Shown: positions 7,389 to 15,417 of the stretch, one piece after another
How positions within the stretch are numbered: position 1 is the stretch's first letter
Layout: each line of letters starts with the position of its first letter
Assembly (NCBI GenBank): GCA_938091165.1
Contig: CALKNK010000010.1
Span: 62,001 to 126,000, forward strand
Direction: 5' to 3'
DNA: 64,000 bases
From: an uncultured Ilumatobacter sp.
GTDB taxonomy: Bacteria > Actinomycetota > Acidimicrobiia > Acidimicrobiales > Ilumatobacteraceae
Program-made: the position numbers and the translations under genes
The notes under the pieces: model-generated
What the model was told of the DNA's origin: nothing
What the model saw: the letters and a program-made list of their open reading frames with translations, nothing else
The model's database searches: none

Positions 7389-8309
7389 ATGACCGATCTC
7401 AACCTTCGTCCACAACTGATAAACGGCCTCAACCGACGGCGCTTTCTCGCTGGTCTCGCCATCTCAGGGGCGTTGGCCGCATGCGGAGGGTCCTCTGGCG
7501 ATTCTGAAAGCTCGGCTGATGGAGCGGGCGGAAACACCGATGCCGACTCAGGGGTGGCTGGCAATGGATTCACTCTCGTCCAACGGTTCCCTAATAATGT
7601 GCAGATCCCTGGAGAGATCCGGATGCCGATCACGTTGTCCACCGGTGCAGCCGAGTTCATTCAAGATGGCCCGGCAACGCTGACCGCTCAGGTGCTCGAC
7701 ATTGACGGTACCCAGTTAGGGAATGCGATCTCGGCGGTCCGTCGCGACGTCCCCCCTGCGCCGTACTACGACTTCCGGACAACCATTGACGCACCTGGCA
7801 TCTACGCCCTCTCTGTCGCTGGCGGCCCCGACGGTGGTGCCGCCTTTCAGGTCATGGACCCCCGCGCCGTCGCCGTTCCAACGCCAGGCGAAATATTGCC
7901 CGGCTTCGACACACCAACAGTCAGTGATCCTCAGGGTTTCGATGTGCTGTGCTCCCGTGCTCCCGATCCTTGCCCGTTCCACGACGTGACACTGACCGAG
8001 GCAATCGACTCAGGCCGTCCTGTGGCGTACTACATTGGCACGCCGGCATTTTGTTCTACTGGAAGCTGCGCCCCCGCCCTCGAAGCACTCATCCGAGCTC
8101 AGGAGCGTTTTGCAGACACATTCACGTTCGTCCACGCCGAAGTCTTCTCCGATGCGGCGGGCACGACGATTGCACCTGCGGTCACTGCGGTCGGCATGAC
8201 CTATGAGCCTGCGTTGTTTGTCACCGATGCCACCGGAACCATTGTCGAACGTCTTGACGCCGTCTGGGATCAAACCGAACTCGAAGAACGCCTCGCCCTC
8301 GCCGCCTGA
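7389..8309 (+). CDS. Tat-exported lipoprotein with thioredoxin-like domain
   Basis: 306 residues. The signal peptide has a twin-arginine motif (NRRRFLAG) and a lipobox ending at Cys32 (ALAAC), followed by a Gly/Ser/Asp-rich linker. The middle part looks like a beta-sandwich (about 55-160). The C-terminal half (about 200-306) resembles a thioredoxin-like fold: PVAYYIGTPAFCSTGSCAP with a C-x4-C pair in place of CxxC, a central EVF strand, and a YEPALFVTDATGTIVERLD end. Tat export suggests folding before transport. A redox or thiol-sensor role outside the membrane is possible; the unusual Cys spacing makes ordinary disulfide exchange uncertain. Confidence 0.7.
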   Translation: MTDLNLRPQLINGLNRRRFLAGLAISGALAACGGSSGDSESSADGAGGNTDADSGVAGNGFTLVQRFPNNVQIPGEIRMPITLSTGAAEFIQDGPATLTAQVLDIDGTQLGNAISAVRRDVPPAPYYDFRTTIDAPGIYALSVAGGPDGGAAFQVMDPRAVAVPTPGEILPGFDTPTVSDPQGFDVLCSRAPDPCPFHDVTLTEAIDSGRPVAYYIGTPAFCSTGSCAPALEALIRAQERFADTFTFVHAEVFSDAAGTTIAPAVTAVGMTYEPALFVTDATGTIVERLDAVWDQTELEERLALAA

Positions 8310-8350
8310 GTCCGCCCGGATCTTCCGCTCAGCAAGAGCAGAGAGCGGGC

Positions 8351-8680
8351 TCAGGAAAAGCTAGAGCCGCAGCCGCAGGTGCGGGTTGCATTGGGATTGG
8401 TGATTGCAAAGCCGCTTTCATCCAACCCGTCCTTGTAGTCAAGCGTGGCGCCCTCGAGGAGCTGCGCTGAGGCCTGGTCGACCACAACACGAACTTTGCC
8501 TTCGTCGCCGTAACTGGTTTGGTTGTCGTCTGCAGCGATGTCACCGTCAAAAAACATCTCATAAGAAAAGCCGCTGCACCCCCCCGGGCGGACCGCAACA
8601 CGGAGCGCAAGCTCTTCGGCCCCTTCGGCGGCCAGAAGTTGGCCGACTTTCTCGGTTGCAGTGTCGGTGAGTGTGATCAT
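8351..8680 (-). CDS. erpA: A-type iron-sulfur carrier protein
   Basis: 109-residue HesB/IscA/ErpA-type protein. It keeps the three cluster-binding cysteines: Cys35 in RPGGCSGFSY and Cys102/Cys104 in TCGCGSSFS. These proteins pass [4Fe-4S] clusters to target enzymes. ATG 8680 is chosen over a longer frame because AGGAGGA precedes it by about 7 nt. The Fe-S carrier Mrp is encoded about 650 bp away on the other strand. Confidence 0.9.
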   Translation of the reverse strand: MITLTDTATEKVGQLLAAEGAEELALRVAVRPGGCSGFSYEMFFDGDIAADDNQTSYGDEGKVRVVVDQASAQLLEGATLDYKDGLDESGFAITNPNATRTCGCGSSFS

Positions 8681-9327
8681 GTGACAGTCCTCCTGAGGAG
8701 CCATCTGACTATTAGTTCTGCGAATTATCATACGTTATCCGGACGAAACGGTGACTCGCCAAAGTGTGCGGTTGGTCAAGGTAGAGAACTCCTCAATCAT
8801 GGCGACGCCAAGGGCGGCTGCAGTGCCTGCCACCATTCCTCTGTGCAAACCACAGACGAGGTCCAGATGTTCCCAGTGAGGTCAGCAAATGAGCAGTAGC
8901 CGAACGAGATGACCGCCCCAACATCGGCCCCGACCGCGTCATTACGAGAGTTATCGATGATGACAGGGTCAAAACCAAGTCAATCAAGGTCACTAACCAA
9001 CACCTAGAGCGTGAAAAGAGTGTTGACATGCCGACCCGCCCGGCGGGCGCCACCGTCGTAGTCGACCGCCACTGCATCGCTGGGGCGTCAACGGCCAACA
9101 AGTAAAGATGTTCGGGCTAGCCGACGTCACGCGTCGGCTCTCATCGGGGCCGCACCCTGTTCGCCTTGAGCGAAAGCGATTCAGCGACCTCGGTTGTGAT
9201 CAACGGTGGGACCGCCGGCGCCAACTCGAGGAAAATGGCGTAACGCGTGTTTCCGCCTAGCGTTATCAGCACATCAAGTTGAGACGCACGGCCCACATAA
9301 CGGCATCACACCGCTGGGAACGGTAAA
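8681..9327. other. Gene-poor stretch between erpA and mrp
   Basis: The interval starts with the erpA ribosome site and ends with the mrp 5' region. It holds a possible gene remnant (see the pseudogene entry) and a 7-bp hairpin with 5-nt loop at 9120-9138 (GCCGACG / CGTCGGC) without a T-tract. No intact gene or RNA is recognised. Confidence 0.5.
8797..9079 (-). pseudogene. Possible decayed coding sequence
   Basis: One leftward frame reads like a protein (VIIDNSRNDAVGADVGAV, then ISFGYCSFADLTGNIWTSS, ending ..WWQAL) with few A in third codon positions. It has no start codon, and upstream the same frame is broken by TGA (8980-8982) and a TAG. The readable tail is 60 codons. No family is recognised. 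Chance is a real alternative. Confidence 0.3.
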
Positions 9328-10605
9328 ATGGCGGCGATGAGCCGCTCCATCTCCGGCAAAGCGCCCCGCCCGACCTTGGGTCCCCCGCCGACCCAAGACG
9401 AAGTGATTGAGGTACTTCGCTCAGTGATTGACCCTGAGCTTGACGCCGACATTGTGTCGCTCGGAATGGTTCCCTCCGTGGCGGTCGCAGACGACGGCAT
9501 CGTCGCAATCGAAATTAAGCTCACGATTTCGGGCTGTCCGATGCGTGCCGAGATCAAGAAAGAAGTCGAAGATCGCGTCGAACTGCACCCCGGCGTCTCG
9601 AAGGTGAAAATCGCCTGGGGAGAAATGAACTCCGATGAGCGCAGCCAGGTGATGACCAAGGCACGCTGGAATGCCCGCGCGCGCGCCGCCGAGACCGAGG
9701 TGCCGGCCAACTGCAAAGTGCTCGCAATCGCGAGCGGCAAGGGTGGCGTCGGCAAGTCCTCGGTCACGGTGAATCTCGCAGCAGCGCTGGCGTCGACGGG
9801 GCTCACCGTCGGCGTACTCGACGCCGACATCTGGGGATTCTCCGTACCGCGTCTTCTGGGAATCACCGATCGGATGGAAGCTCACGCAGTCGAGGGACCC
9901 GATGGAGATGCAGGCAAGCCAAAAATTTTTCCAAACGAGCGCAGTGTTGGCGATGGTCTTCTCAAAGTGGTCTCGACCGGGTTCCTCGTCGACGAAGAGA
10001 CTGCGCTGATGTGGCGGGGCCTCATGCTGACCAAGGCCGTCGAACAGTTCTTGCGCGATGTGCAATGGGGCGAACTCGACTACCTTCTCATCGACATGCC
10101 ACCGGGCACCGGTGACGTCCAGATGGGCTTAGCACGGATGCTGCCCAGCACTGACCTTATTGTCGTCACCACGCCTGCACTAGCCGCGCAGAAAGTCGCG
10201 CAGCGTGCAGCTGACATGGCCCGCCGTAGTTTCCTAAAGGTGGTCGGTGTCATCGAGAACATGAGCGCGTTTACATGCGACCACGGCGCAACATACGCCC
10301 TGTTTGGATCGGGTGGTGGCGAGGCGTTGGCCGCCGCAATAGATGCGCCGTTGCTCGGTCAGATCCCTTTGGAACCGTTAGTCGCTGCGGGCAATGACGC
10401 AGGTGCTCCGGTCGCCATTGACGGCACCGGCGCAGCAGCGGAACTGTTCCGCTCGATCGCCGCGCACATCATCGACGAGATTGCTCCCCCATCGCAACAT
10501 GAAGACGTCGACATGACTGGCTGCAGCGCCCGCCTCTTCGACTCCGACAATCCAACGTTCACCAAACTCGAGACCGCAGTCACCGTAGGTCCACGGTCGT
10601 TGTAG
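9328..10605 (+). CDS. mrp: Mrp/NBP35-type Fe-S cluster carrier ATPase
   Basis: 425 residues. N-terminal MIP18/DUF59 domain (about 23-100, with IDPELDADIVSLGMV and the Cys in TISGCPMR), then a ParA/Mrp ATPase with deviant Walker A GKGGVGKSS (137-145), DADIWGFSVPRLLG and LIDMPPGTGD. The typical C-terminal CPxC is replaced by one Cys (MSAFTCDHG). Mrp proteins bind and transfer Fe-S clusters, usually as dimers. ATG 9328 or 9337 could be used. It ends 6 bp from a convergent Nudix gene. Confidence 0.9.
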   Translation: MAAMSRSISGKAPRPTLGPPPTQDEVIEVLRSVIDPELDADIVSLGMVPSVAVADDGIVAIEIKLTISGCPMRAEIKKEVEDRVELHPGVSKVKIAWGEMNSDERSQVMTKARWNARARAAETEVPANCKVLAIASGKGGVGKSSVTVNLAAALASTGLTVGVLDADIWGFSVPRLLGITDRMEAHAVEGPDGDAGKPKIFPNERSVGDGLLKVVSTGFLVDEETALMWRGLMLTKAVEQFLRDVQWGELDYLLIDMPPGTGDVQMGLARMLPSTDLIVVTTPALAAQKVAQRAADMARRSFLKVVGVIENMSAFTCDHGATYALFGSGGGEALAAAIDAPLLGQIPLEPLVAAGNDAGAPVAIDGTGAAAELFRSIAAHIIDEIAPPSQHEDVDMTGCSARLFDSDNPTFTKLETAVTVGPRSL

Positions 10606-10611
10606 TCGAGC

Positions 10612-11421
10612 TCAGAGCATGTCGTAGTCAGGATCGCCGGGCAAGGCGATCCCGATGAACTTGCCTGCGTCGTCAGTCCGCATCTTCGGAAGGATGCATG
10701 GCACGTCGGTGCGTGCCTGACCCGCAGCGATGGCATCAGCTGCCGAATTGTGTTCGGCCAAGAACTTCAGGTTGTGAATCGTCGGCGGCAACATCATGAG
10801 GTCGCCGCGCGCATGCATCTCAAGTGCTTCTTGCGGCCTTACCCACAGACTCTCGACCGTCTCCTTATCGTCGTGTAACCCTTCCTGATCCGAAGGCGCC
10901 AGCGTGACGAAGAAACGGGTGTCAAACCGGCGGTTCTCACCGATTGGCGTGACCCAATGATCGACATAGTGCGTCGTCGATAGATCAAGCACAAGACCGT
11001 GACGTTGTGAAAGCTCAACCATCGAGAGCGTTCCGTCGTGGATGTGGTGACGCTCATCTTCATCAACATCAAGCGGGGCGCCATCACTGCGTTCGGCGAG
11101 CAGAACACCGGCTTCCTCAAAGCACTCCCGGATTGATGCGACCCAATATGCGAGCCCACCCGAATCAATACTGAGTTGCGCGGAGGCTTCATCATCGGTG
11201 AGGCCCTTACAAAAGGGAGCGATCTCATCGGCATGGTCGACGTCGTCAACACGTCCACCAGGAAACACATACATTCCAGCGGCAAATGAAGCCCGACCGG
11301 TACGTCGCAGCATGAACACCTCAAGGCTCTCGGACCCGCCCAGAAAATTGTCGCGCACCATCATGACGGTGGCTGCCGGCTTGATCGGAATGGTAGTCGG
11401 GTCAAACGGTGTGTCAGTCAT
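10612..11421 (-). CDS. Nudix hydrolase family protein
   Basis: 269 residues. The Nudix region starts with MYVFPGGRVD and, after an insertion of about 45 residues, continues with the catalytic helix IRECFEEAGVLLAE, so the box is G-rest-REcfEEaG with a long spacer. The C-terminal part (HWVTPIGENRRFDTRFFV..) is shared with the larger NUDT19-like group, whose members hydrolyse CoA or other nucleoside diphosphates. ATG 11421 is preceded by AGGTGG. Substrate unknown. Confidence 0.8.
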   Translation of the reverse strand: MTDTPFDPTTIPIKPAATVMMVRDNFLGGSESLEVFMLRRTGRASFAAGMYVFPGGRVDDVDHADEIAPFCKGLTDDEASAQLSIDSGGLAYWVASIRECFEEAGVLLAERSDGAPLDVDEDERHHIHDGTLSMVELSQRHGLVLDLSTTHYVDHWVTPIGENRRFDTRFFVTLAPSDQEGLHDDKETVESLWVRPQEALEMHARGDLMMLPPTIHNLKFLAEHNSAADAIAAGQARTDVPCILPKMRTDDAGKFIGIALPGDPDYDML

Positions 11422-11527
11422 GCCCACCTGACACTAGAGATATCCACCCACTTCGTTTGCGTCAGAGTTTCCGCGGACTGTTCCGCACGGACGTCCCAAC
11501 AAACTGAAGATCGGTAGCAAACAGGGG

Positions 11528-12388
11528 TCAGTTGGCCGATTCGGACTCAGAGACCACCCTGAGTTCATCGTTGGTGTCCTCCTTGCGGAACGTCACGTAC
11601 GCCACCGCAACAGCGACAACGCCGCCAAGGACAACGCCGACGACTTTCCAGTTGTCATTCAGGAAGGCGGTGGCGTCCGCCTGCCGGGCGAAGGCCCAGT
11701 CAGTGATCGGGTCGCCACCATTGTCGAGGTCGACCCAATAGAAGTACCAGGCAAGATAGAGACCCGACATCATGACGAAGGCAGCAGCAATCTTGTCGAC
11801 GTACTGCATGGCATTACGCAAAAACTTCAACAAGGTCGTGTTAGCGAATGCAAATCCGACAGTCAGAGCGCTGACAAGGAGCGCCATGCCAGCGCCGTAG
11901 GCGATCATGTTGGCGACACTGTCGATAAAGGTCTCGTCCGGGCGAGTGCTGAAAACAGTTGCAAGAAACAGTCCAATCGTGCACCCGATTGACGCCACGG
12001 CGTACGCAACGCCGTAGACGAACATTGACTTCACGGTCTGATCCTTCTTGCCGGATTCGATCTGCGGCGTCATGAACGGGAGCTTGTAGCCGAAGAGCAT
12101 CGCTGTGCCAAGGACGATCAGCCCCATTGCAATGAAGCCGGTGACGTACTTGGAGTTCGCCGAAATCGTCGAGCGCAGCGGCACCGACAAGAACCCGATC
12201 GCTAAGAAGACGGCCAAAAACCCGGACGACACAGCGGCGCTTACCTTGAGCGCCCGTGCAATCGATGCCTTCTGTGTACCCGGCGCGCCACCAGACACAC
12301 CGAGGAAATACATCAGATAGGTCGGCAGGAGAATAAAGCCGCACGGGTTGACCGCAGCAACGAGACCCCGAATAAATGACAAGCTCAT
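11528..12388 (-). CDS. ccdA: CcdA/DsbD-type membrane thiol-redox transporter
   Basis: 286 residues with about six to seven membrane helices. The redox cysteines appear as AVNPCGFILLP (helix 1) and ASIGCTIGLF (helix 4), the CcdA arrangement. CcdA carries electrons from cytoplasmic thioredoxin across the membrane. Its start overlaps the stop of the upstream thioredoxin-like gene by 4 nt (ATGA), so that protein is the likely partner. The pair may support cytochrome c maturation (the window encodes a haem-c-bearing CtaC) or copper-site assembly; this is inference. Confidence 0.85.
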   Translation of the reverse strand: MSLSFIRGLVAAVNPCGFILLPTYLMYFLGVSGGAPGTQKASIARALKVSAAVSSGFLAVFLAIGFLSVPLRSTISANSKYVTGFIAMGLIVLGTAMLFGYKLPFMTPQIESGKKDQTVKSMFVYGVAYAVASIGCTIGLFLATVFSTRPDETFIDSVANMIAYGAGMALLVSALTVGFAFANTTLLKFLRNAMQYVDKIAAAFVMMSGLYLAWYFYWVDLDNGGDPITDWAFARQADATAFLNDNWKVVGVVLGGVVAVAVAYVTFRKEDTNDELRVVSESESAN

Positions 12389-12975
12389 GCCGAGGCCGCC
12401 AAGAGTTGTTCGATCTCGGAGCGAAGCTCATCGGCATCGAGCACACCAGTCTGCTCGATGATGCCGCCATCGGCAGCCACAAAGAGGGTCGTCGGCATGT
12501 TGACCAAGCGGATCGCATCCACGAGATCTCCGAAGTCGTCACGGTAGAGCTCGTATGTGACACCGCGACCGGCGGCAAAGCGCTCCATTTCTTCGACCGA
12601 GTCTTGGGTGTTTATTCCGATGAATCGCACGACATCGCCCATCTCAGCATGCACCTCAGCAAAGTCAGGGAGCTCTTTGACACAAGGCGGGCAGCTGGCG
12701 TACCAAAAGTTGATCACGAGCGGCCGACCAAAGAACGACGCCGTGGAGATCACATTCCCGTCCCGATCGCCAAGGTCCACGACAGGAAGAAGGTCACCTT
12801 CAACGTTGGCGTTTGCAAGTTCATCGTTTGGAAACGTGACGACTCCGGGGGTGAGTCGAGCGTCGACGTCATTGTCACCGCTGCCTTGAGTGGCAAGCAC
12901 GACGGCAAAAGCCACGATCAACAACACGGCAACGGCAAGCGAGCCGACAAGCAGTCGTGGACGGGCGATCTTCAC
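12385..12975 (-). CDS. TlpA/ResA-like membrane-anchored thioredoxin
   Basis: 196 residues: N-terminal anchor (about 7-29), linker, then a thioredoxin fold with INFWYASCPPCVKELPDF (active site CPPC), FIGINTQDS and the cis-Pro loop VNMPTTLFVAADG. This is the TlpA/ResA pattern of extracytoplasmic thiol reductases that keep apocytochrome c or copper-site cysteines reduced. It is first in an operon with ccdA, which would recycle it. ATG at 12975. Confidence 0.88.
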   Translation of the reverse strand: MKIARPRLLVGSLAVAVLLIVAFAVVLATQGSGDNDVDARLTPGVVTFPNDELANANVEGDLLPVVDLGDRDGNVISTASFFGRPLVINFWYASCPPCVKELPDFAEVHAEMGDVVRFIGINTQDSVEEMERFAAGRGVTYELYRDDFGDLVDAIRLVNMPTTLFVAADGGIIEQTGVLDADELRSEIEQLLAASA

Positions 12976-13060
12976 TCTTGGAAGGGTAGTGACAGCAAAT
13001 CGACAGCGCTGGTCGGGCTACGAAACCTTCCTTTGCAGAATTCAATCTCTTGCTTATTGG

Positions 13061-13110
13061 GTTTACGTATCCGCCAAATGTCGTGAGCGACATACGGCGG
13101 ATACGTAAAC
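13061..13110 (-). terminator. Long hairpin downstream of whiB7 (no U-tract)
   Basis: Arms 13061-13083 and 13088-13110 match over 23 positions with one 2-nt mismatch (15 bp outer stem starting GTTTACGTATCCGCC, 6 bp inner stem) and a 4-nt loop. On the transcribed strand it begins 34 nt after the whiB7 stop. It has no following U-run, so it would be an I-shaped terminator or an mRNA 3' stabiliser. A hairpin of the same architecture follows the binding-protein gene at 49716-49760. Confidence 0.5.
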
Positions 13111-13144
13111 AGAAGGTTGGGTCAGGAACAGAACGGCGATGTGA

Positions 13145-13549
13145 TTAAGCCGAGACCAGCGTGGCCCCTACCGGGCCCATCTCGTCGTAGACAACTTCGG
13201 GCTGCGGGACCTTCGGCGGACGACCGCAGGGCCGCCTGCCAGCGATGATCCGGCCGCCCGAGAGCAACTGTCCGCCCCAGACGCCCCACGGCTCTTCACG
13301 CTCGAGGGCACCGGCGAGGCACTGCGATTGCAACGGGCAGACGGCGCACATCGCCCTCGCTCGGGCGATATCGACGACGTGATCGGAGAAAAAGAGTCCG
13401 ACCATGGTGCCGTTGCCGTCAGCACACCGGGCTACCGGGGCGCGGGCAACGTTGGGTTCGTGGCGCGCCCCGTCAAGTGATAGATGTGGGGGTCTCTGTA
13501 GGTCAGGGTCGGGTTCGCCGAGTTCGTCGGCGGGGGCAGAGGTGCTCAT
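13145..13549 (-). CDS. whiB7: WhiB7-type transcription factor
   Basis: 134 residues. Four [4Fe-4S]-binding cysteines: Cys42 (VARCADGNG), Cys68, Cys71 and Cys77 (CAVCPLQSQC). Then EPWGVWGG (87-93) and a C-terminal basic AT-hook-like RRPCGRPPK (105-113). EPWGVWGG plus AT hook is the WhiB7/WblC signature; these proteins bind SigA and turn on intrinsic resistance genes. The classical RGRP is CGRP here. ATG 13549 is chosen because AAAGGA precedes it by 7 nt; ATG 13663 would add 38 residues unlike family members. Expression is probably controlled by the leader terminator and leader ORF upstream. Confidence 0.83.
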   Translation of the reverse strand: MSTSAPADELGEPDPDLQRPPHLSLDGARHEPNVARAPVARCADGNGTMVGLFFSDHVVDIARARAMCAVCPLQSQCLAGALEREEPWGVWGGQLLSGGRIIAGRRPCGRPPKVPQPEVVYDEMGPVGATLVSA

Positions 13550-13719
13550 CCGAGATTCCTTTTCGTTATTTCGTGAGTACGTGGCGGGAGTTGCGAGTGT
13601 TGTTTCGTCGGTTCGGTCAGGCCAGATAGCGACGGCTGCGTTGTGGTGAGTGACAGTTTTCATGGGTGCTCTCTGAGTTGGTAGCGCGGATGGATGTAGG
13701 TGAAATCTGGGTAATAACG

Positions 13720-13752
13720 AAAAAGGCCGCCGGGTTAAAGAACCCGGCGGCC
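13720..13752 (-). terminator. Terminator/attenuator in the whiB7 leader
   Basis: A perfect 12-bp stem, GGCCGCCGGGTT / AACCCGGCGGCC, with 4-nt loop CTTT is followed on the transcribed strand by five U. It stands between the leader ORF (stop 26 nt upstream) and whiB7 (170 nt downstream). The 3' arm plus U-run sequence (AAAGGCCGCCGG in plus-strand orientation, 13722-13733) is repeated exactly at 13796-13807 inside the leader ORF, so that earlier copy can pair with the terminator's 5' arm over 10 bp and form an antiterminator. Confidence 0.85.
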
Positions 13753-13778
13753 TCGCAAGAGGTGATCTGGCGTTGGTG

Positions 13779-14045
13779 TTACGTCAGTGCCCCGCAAAGG
13801 CCGCCGGTGGTGATTTGCTTCGTGACATACATGGTCTTAAGGCATCCGGTGTCGGCAGAGTTACCGAGCCACGCAGTGTTCATGCGGTCACGATTCGCGC
13901 CCATGCCGAAATGGTTACGATGGAATGCTGGGTGCATGCCTGCCAAAGCCCGAACCGAGAATGTCGCAACAGCTGACGACACGGCGCGGCCATGAACAGA
14001 CAGTTTTGCGATGTTGCGTTGAATGATTGACGTGATGCCGTTCAT
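13779..14045 (-). CDS. Leader ORF of whiB7 (88 aa, hypothetical)
   Basis: An 88-codon frame with ATG 14045, AAGGGA 7 nt before it, and C/G-rich third positions, so it is probably translated. The product has no recognised domain: an Ala/Val-rich first third, a His/Asn/Arg middle (AFHRNHFGMGANRDR) and a Thr/Gly/Cys end. Its last codons (ACC GGC GGC CTT) contain the sequence that can pair with the downstream terminator arm. A ribosome that completes the frame would cover this segment and allow termination; a stalled or missing ribosome would expose it. This is the logic known for whiB7/wblC leaders, although those uORFs are usually shorter. Confidence 0.55.
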   Translation of the reverse strand: MNGITSIIQRNIAKLSVHGRAVSSAVATFSVRALAGMHPAFHRNHFGMGANRDRMNTAWLGNSADTGCLKTMYVTKQITTGGLCGALT

Positions 14046-14265
14046 AGATCTGTCCCTTCTGCTCGGTCTGCGCGTTCGGATGAGTTACTTTGCGCCCGGA
14101 GGTGACCGCGCGCATGAGGTACAGGCAACCACGATTGTGGACGCCAGGTCAAGGGAGTTAATCCGGCCCACCGACTTCACCTCTGATGCACGAGATCTCG
14201 ACTTGCCTACCAACAAGGAGTACACGTTTGTTGCAACAAATCTCCGCGACGACCAGAGTGGTCCA

Positions 14266-15348
14266 GTGGAACTCGTGCCCGATCGCGTCGATCTCGCGAT
14301 CTACCTAACGGGATGGACCCTGGGTTGGTTGCTGTTGTGGCGTGTTCGACCGCTTCCGGCTCCAACCGATGACCCTTCTCCTTGGTGTGGGGCGCGCCCG
14401 GGTGTTGCCGTAATCATCCCTGCCCGCAACGAGCAAGATGCGCTCCCGCACCTGCTAACACGGGTAACGCCGCACCTTGGACCGCAGGATGAAATGATCG
14501 TGGTCGACGATCATTCCGATGACGCCACTGCAAGGGTTGCGACGCTGCACGGCGCCCGCGTCATCACATCGCCACCGCTCCCACCTGGATGGCTCGGCAA
14601 GCCGCACGCGTGCGCGCTCGGTGCCGCTGAATCGAGCGCACCAATTCTCCTTTTTGTTGATGCCGACGTTCAACCTGCCCCAGACCTCGTAGCCCGAATA
14701 GCGCAGGCGGTCACAGCACAACCCGACGTGGTGACCTCGATCCAGCCGTGGCACAAGACGGGCAGTTGGGCCGAGCAGGCCAGTGTCTTATGCAACGTGA
14801 CGGCTCTGATGGGCTGCGGCGCATTTAATCCGGCAAGACGCAACGCAAAGGCAACGGTGGCATTCGGCCCGATTTTGGCCGTCGATCGAACCACGTACGA
14901 CCGAGTCGGCGGACATGCAGCCCCGTCCGTGCGTTCGATGCACACCGAGGACATCGGACTTGCCCGCCTTGTAGGCGGTGCCGAACTCTACACAGGCCGT
15001 CCCGACACGACATTTCAAATGTACCCGGAAGGCCTTAGACAAACCATTCGCGGATGGACCCGCAGCATTGCGACCGGTGCTCGATTCACATCCTGTTGGA
15101 TTGCCATCGCCACGCTGGCGTGGGTCTGGTCGCTCGCTGGGGGGTGGATAACCATGCCCATCGTCTTCCCACTCAGCGCGCTGCAATTCTGGATTCTGGG
15201 GCGTCGCGCTGCGTCGATCCATCCGCTAACCGTCCTGTTGTATCCGCTCGCCGTCCTAGCTTTCGTACTCATCTCTCTCCGCAGCCTCGTCACATTGATC
15301 TTCGGGCGGCGCGTCGAGTGGAAGGGCCGAGACGTTGACGCTCGCTGA
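14266..15348 (+). CDS. Family 2 glycosyltransferase, membrane type
   Basis: GT-A fold enzyme of about 360 residues. After one N-terminal helix (IYLTGWTLGWLLLW) comes GVAVIIPARNEQDALPHLL, EMIVVDDHSDDAT, FVDADVQPAPD (metal-binding DxD) and the MHTEDIGLARLV / RTIRGWTRSIATGA acceptor end, then two or three membrane helices. The layout resembles CrtQ-type glycosyltransferases acting on lipids or carotenoid acids. The start is uncertain: GTG 14266 or 14275 fits the domain; the frame is open further upstream, but that part overlaps the whiB7 leader and promoter region on the other strand. Confidence 0.75.
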   Translation: MELVPDRVDLAIYLTGWTLGWLLLWRVRPLPAPTDDPSPWCGARPGVAVIIPARNEQDALPHLLTRVTPHLGPQDEMIVVDDHSDDATARVATLHGARVITSPPLPPGWLGKPHACALGAAESSAPILLFVDADVQPAPDLVARIAQAVTAQPDVVTSIQPWHKTGSWAEQASVLCNVTALMGCGAFNPARRNAKATVAFGPILAVDRTTYDRVGGHAAPSVRSMHTEDIGLARLVGGAELYTGRPDTTFQMYPEGLRQTIRGWTRSIATGARFTSCWIAIATLAWVWSLAGGWITMPIVFPLSALQFWILGRRAASIHPLTVLLYPLAVLAFVLISLRSLVTLIFGRRVEWKGRDVDAR

Positions 15349-15417
15349 CCCCTTTGCCAACCGGTGACCTGCGTCTGGCGCGGTCGGGAAGAACCTCAGC
15401 GGTGATTGAATGATGAC

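Noticed and set aside
9120..9138. Hairpin GCCGACG/CGTCGGC as a terminator
   Set aside because: No T-run follows on either strand and no gene end is near it.
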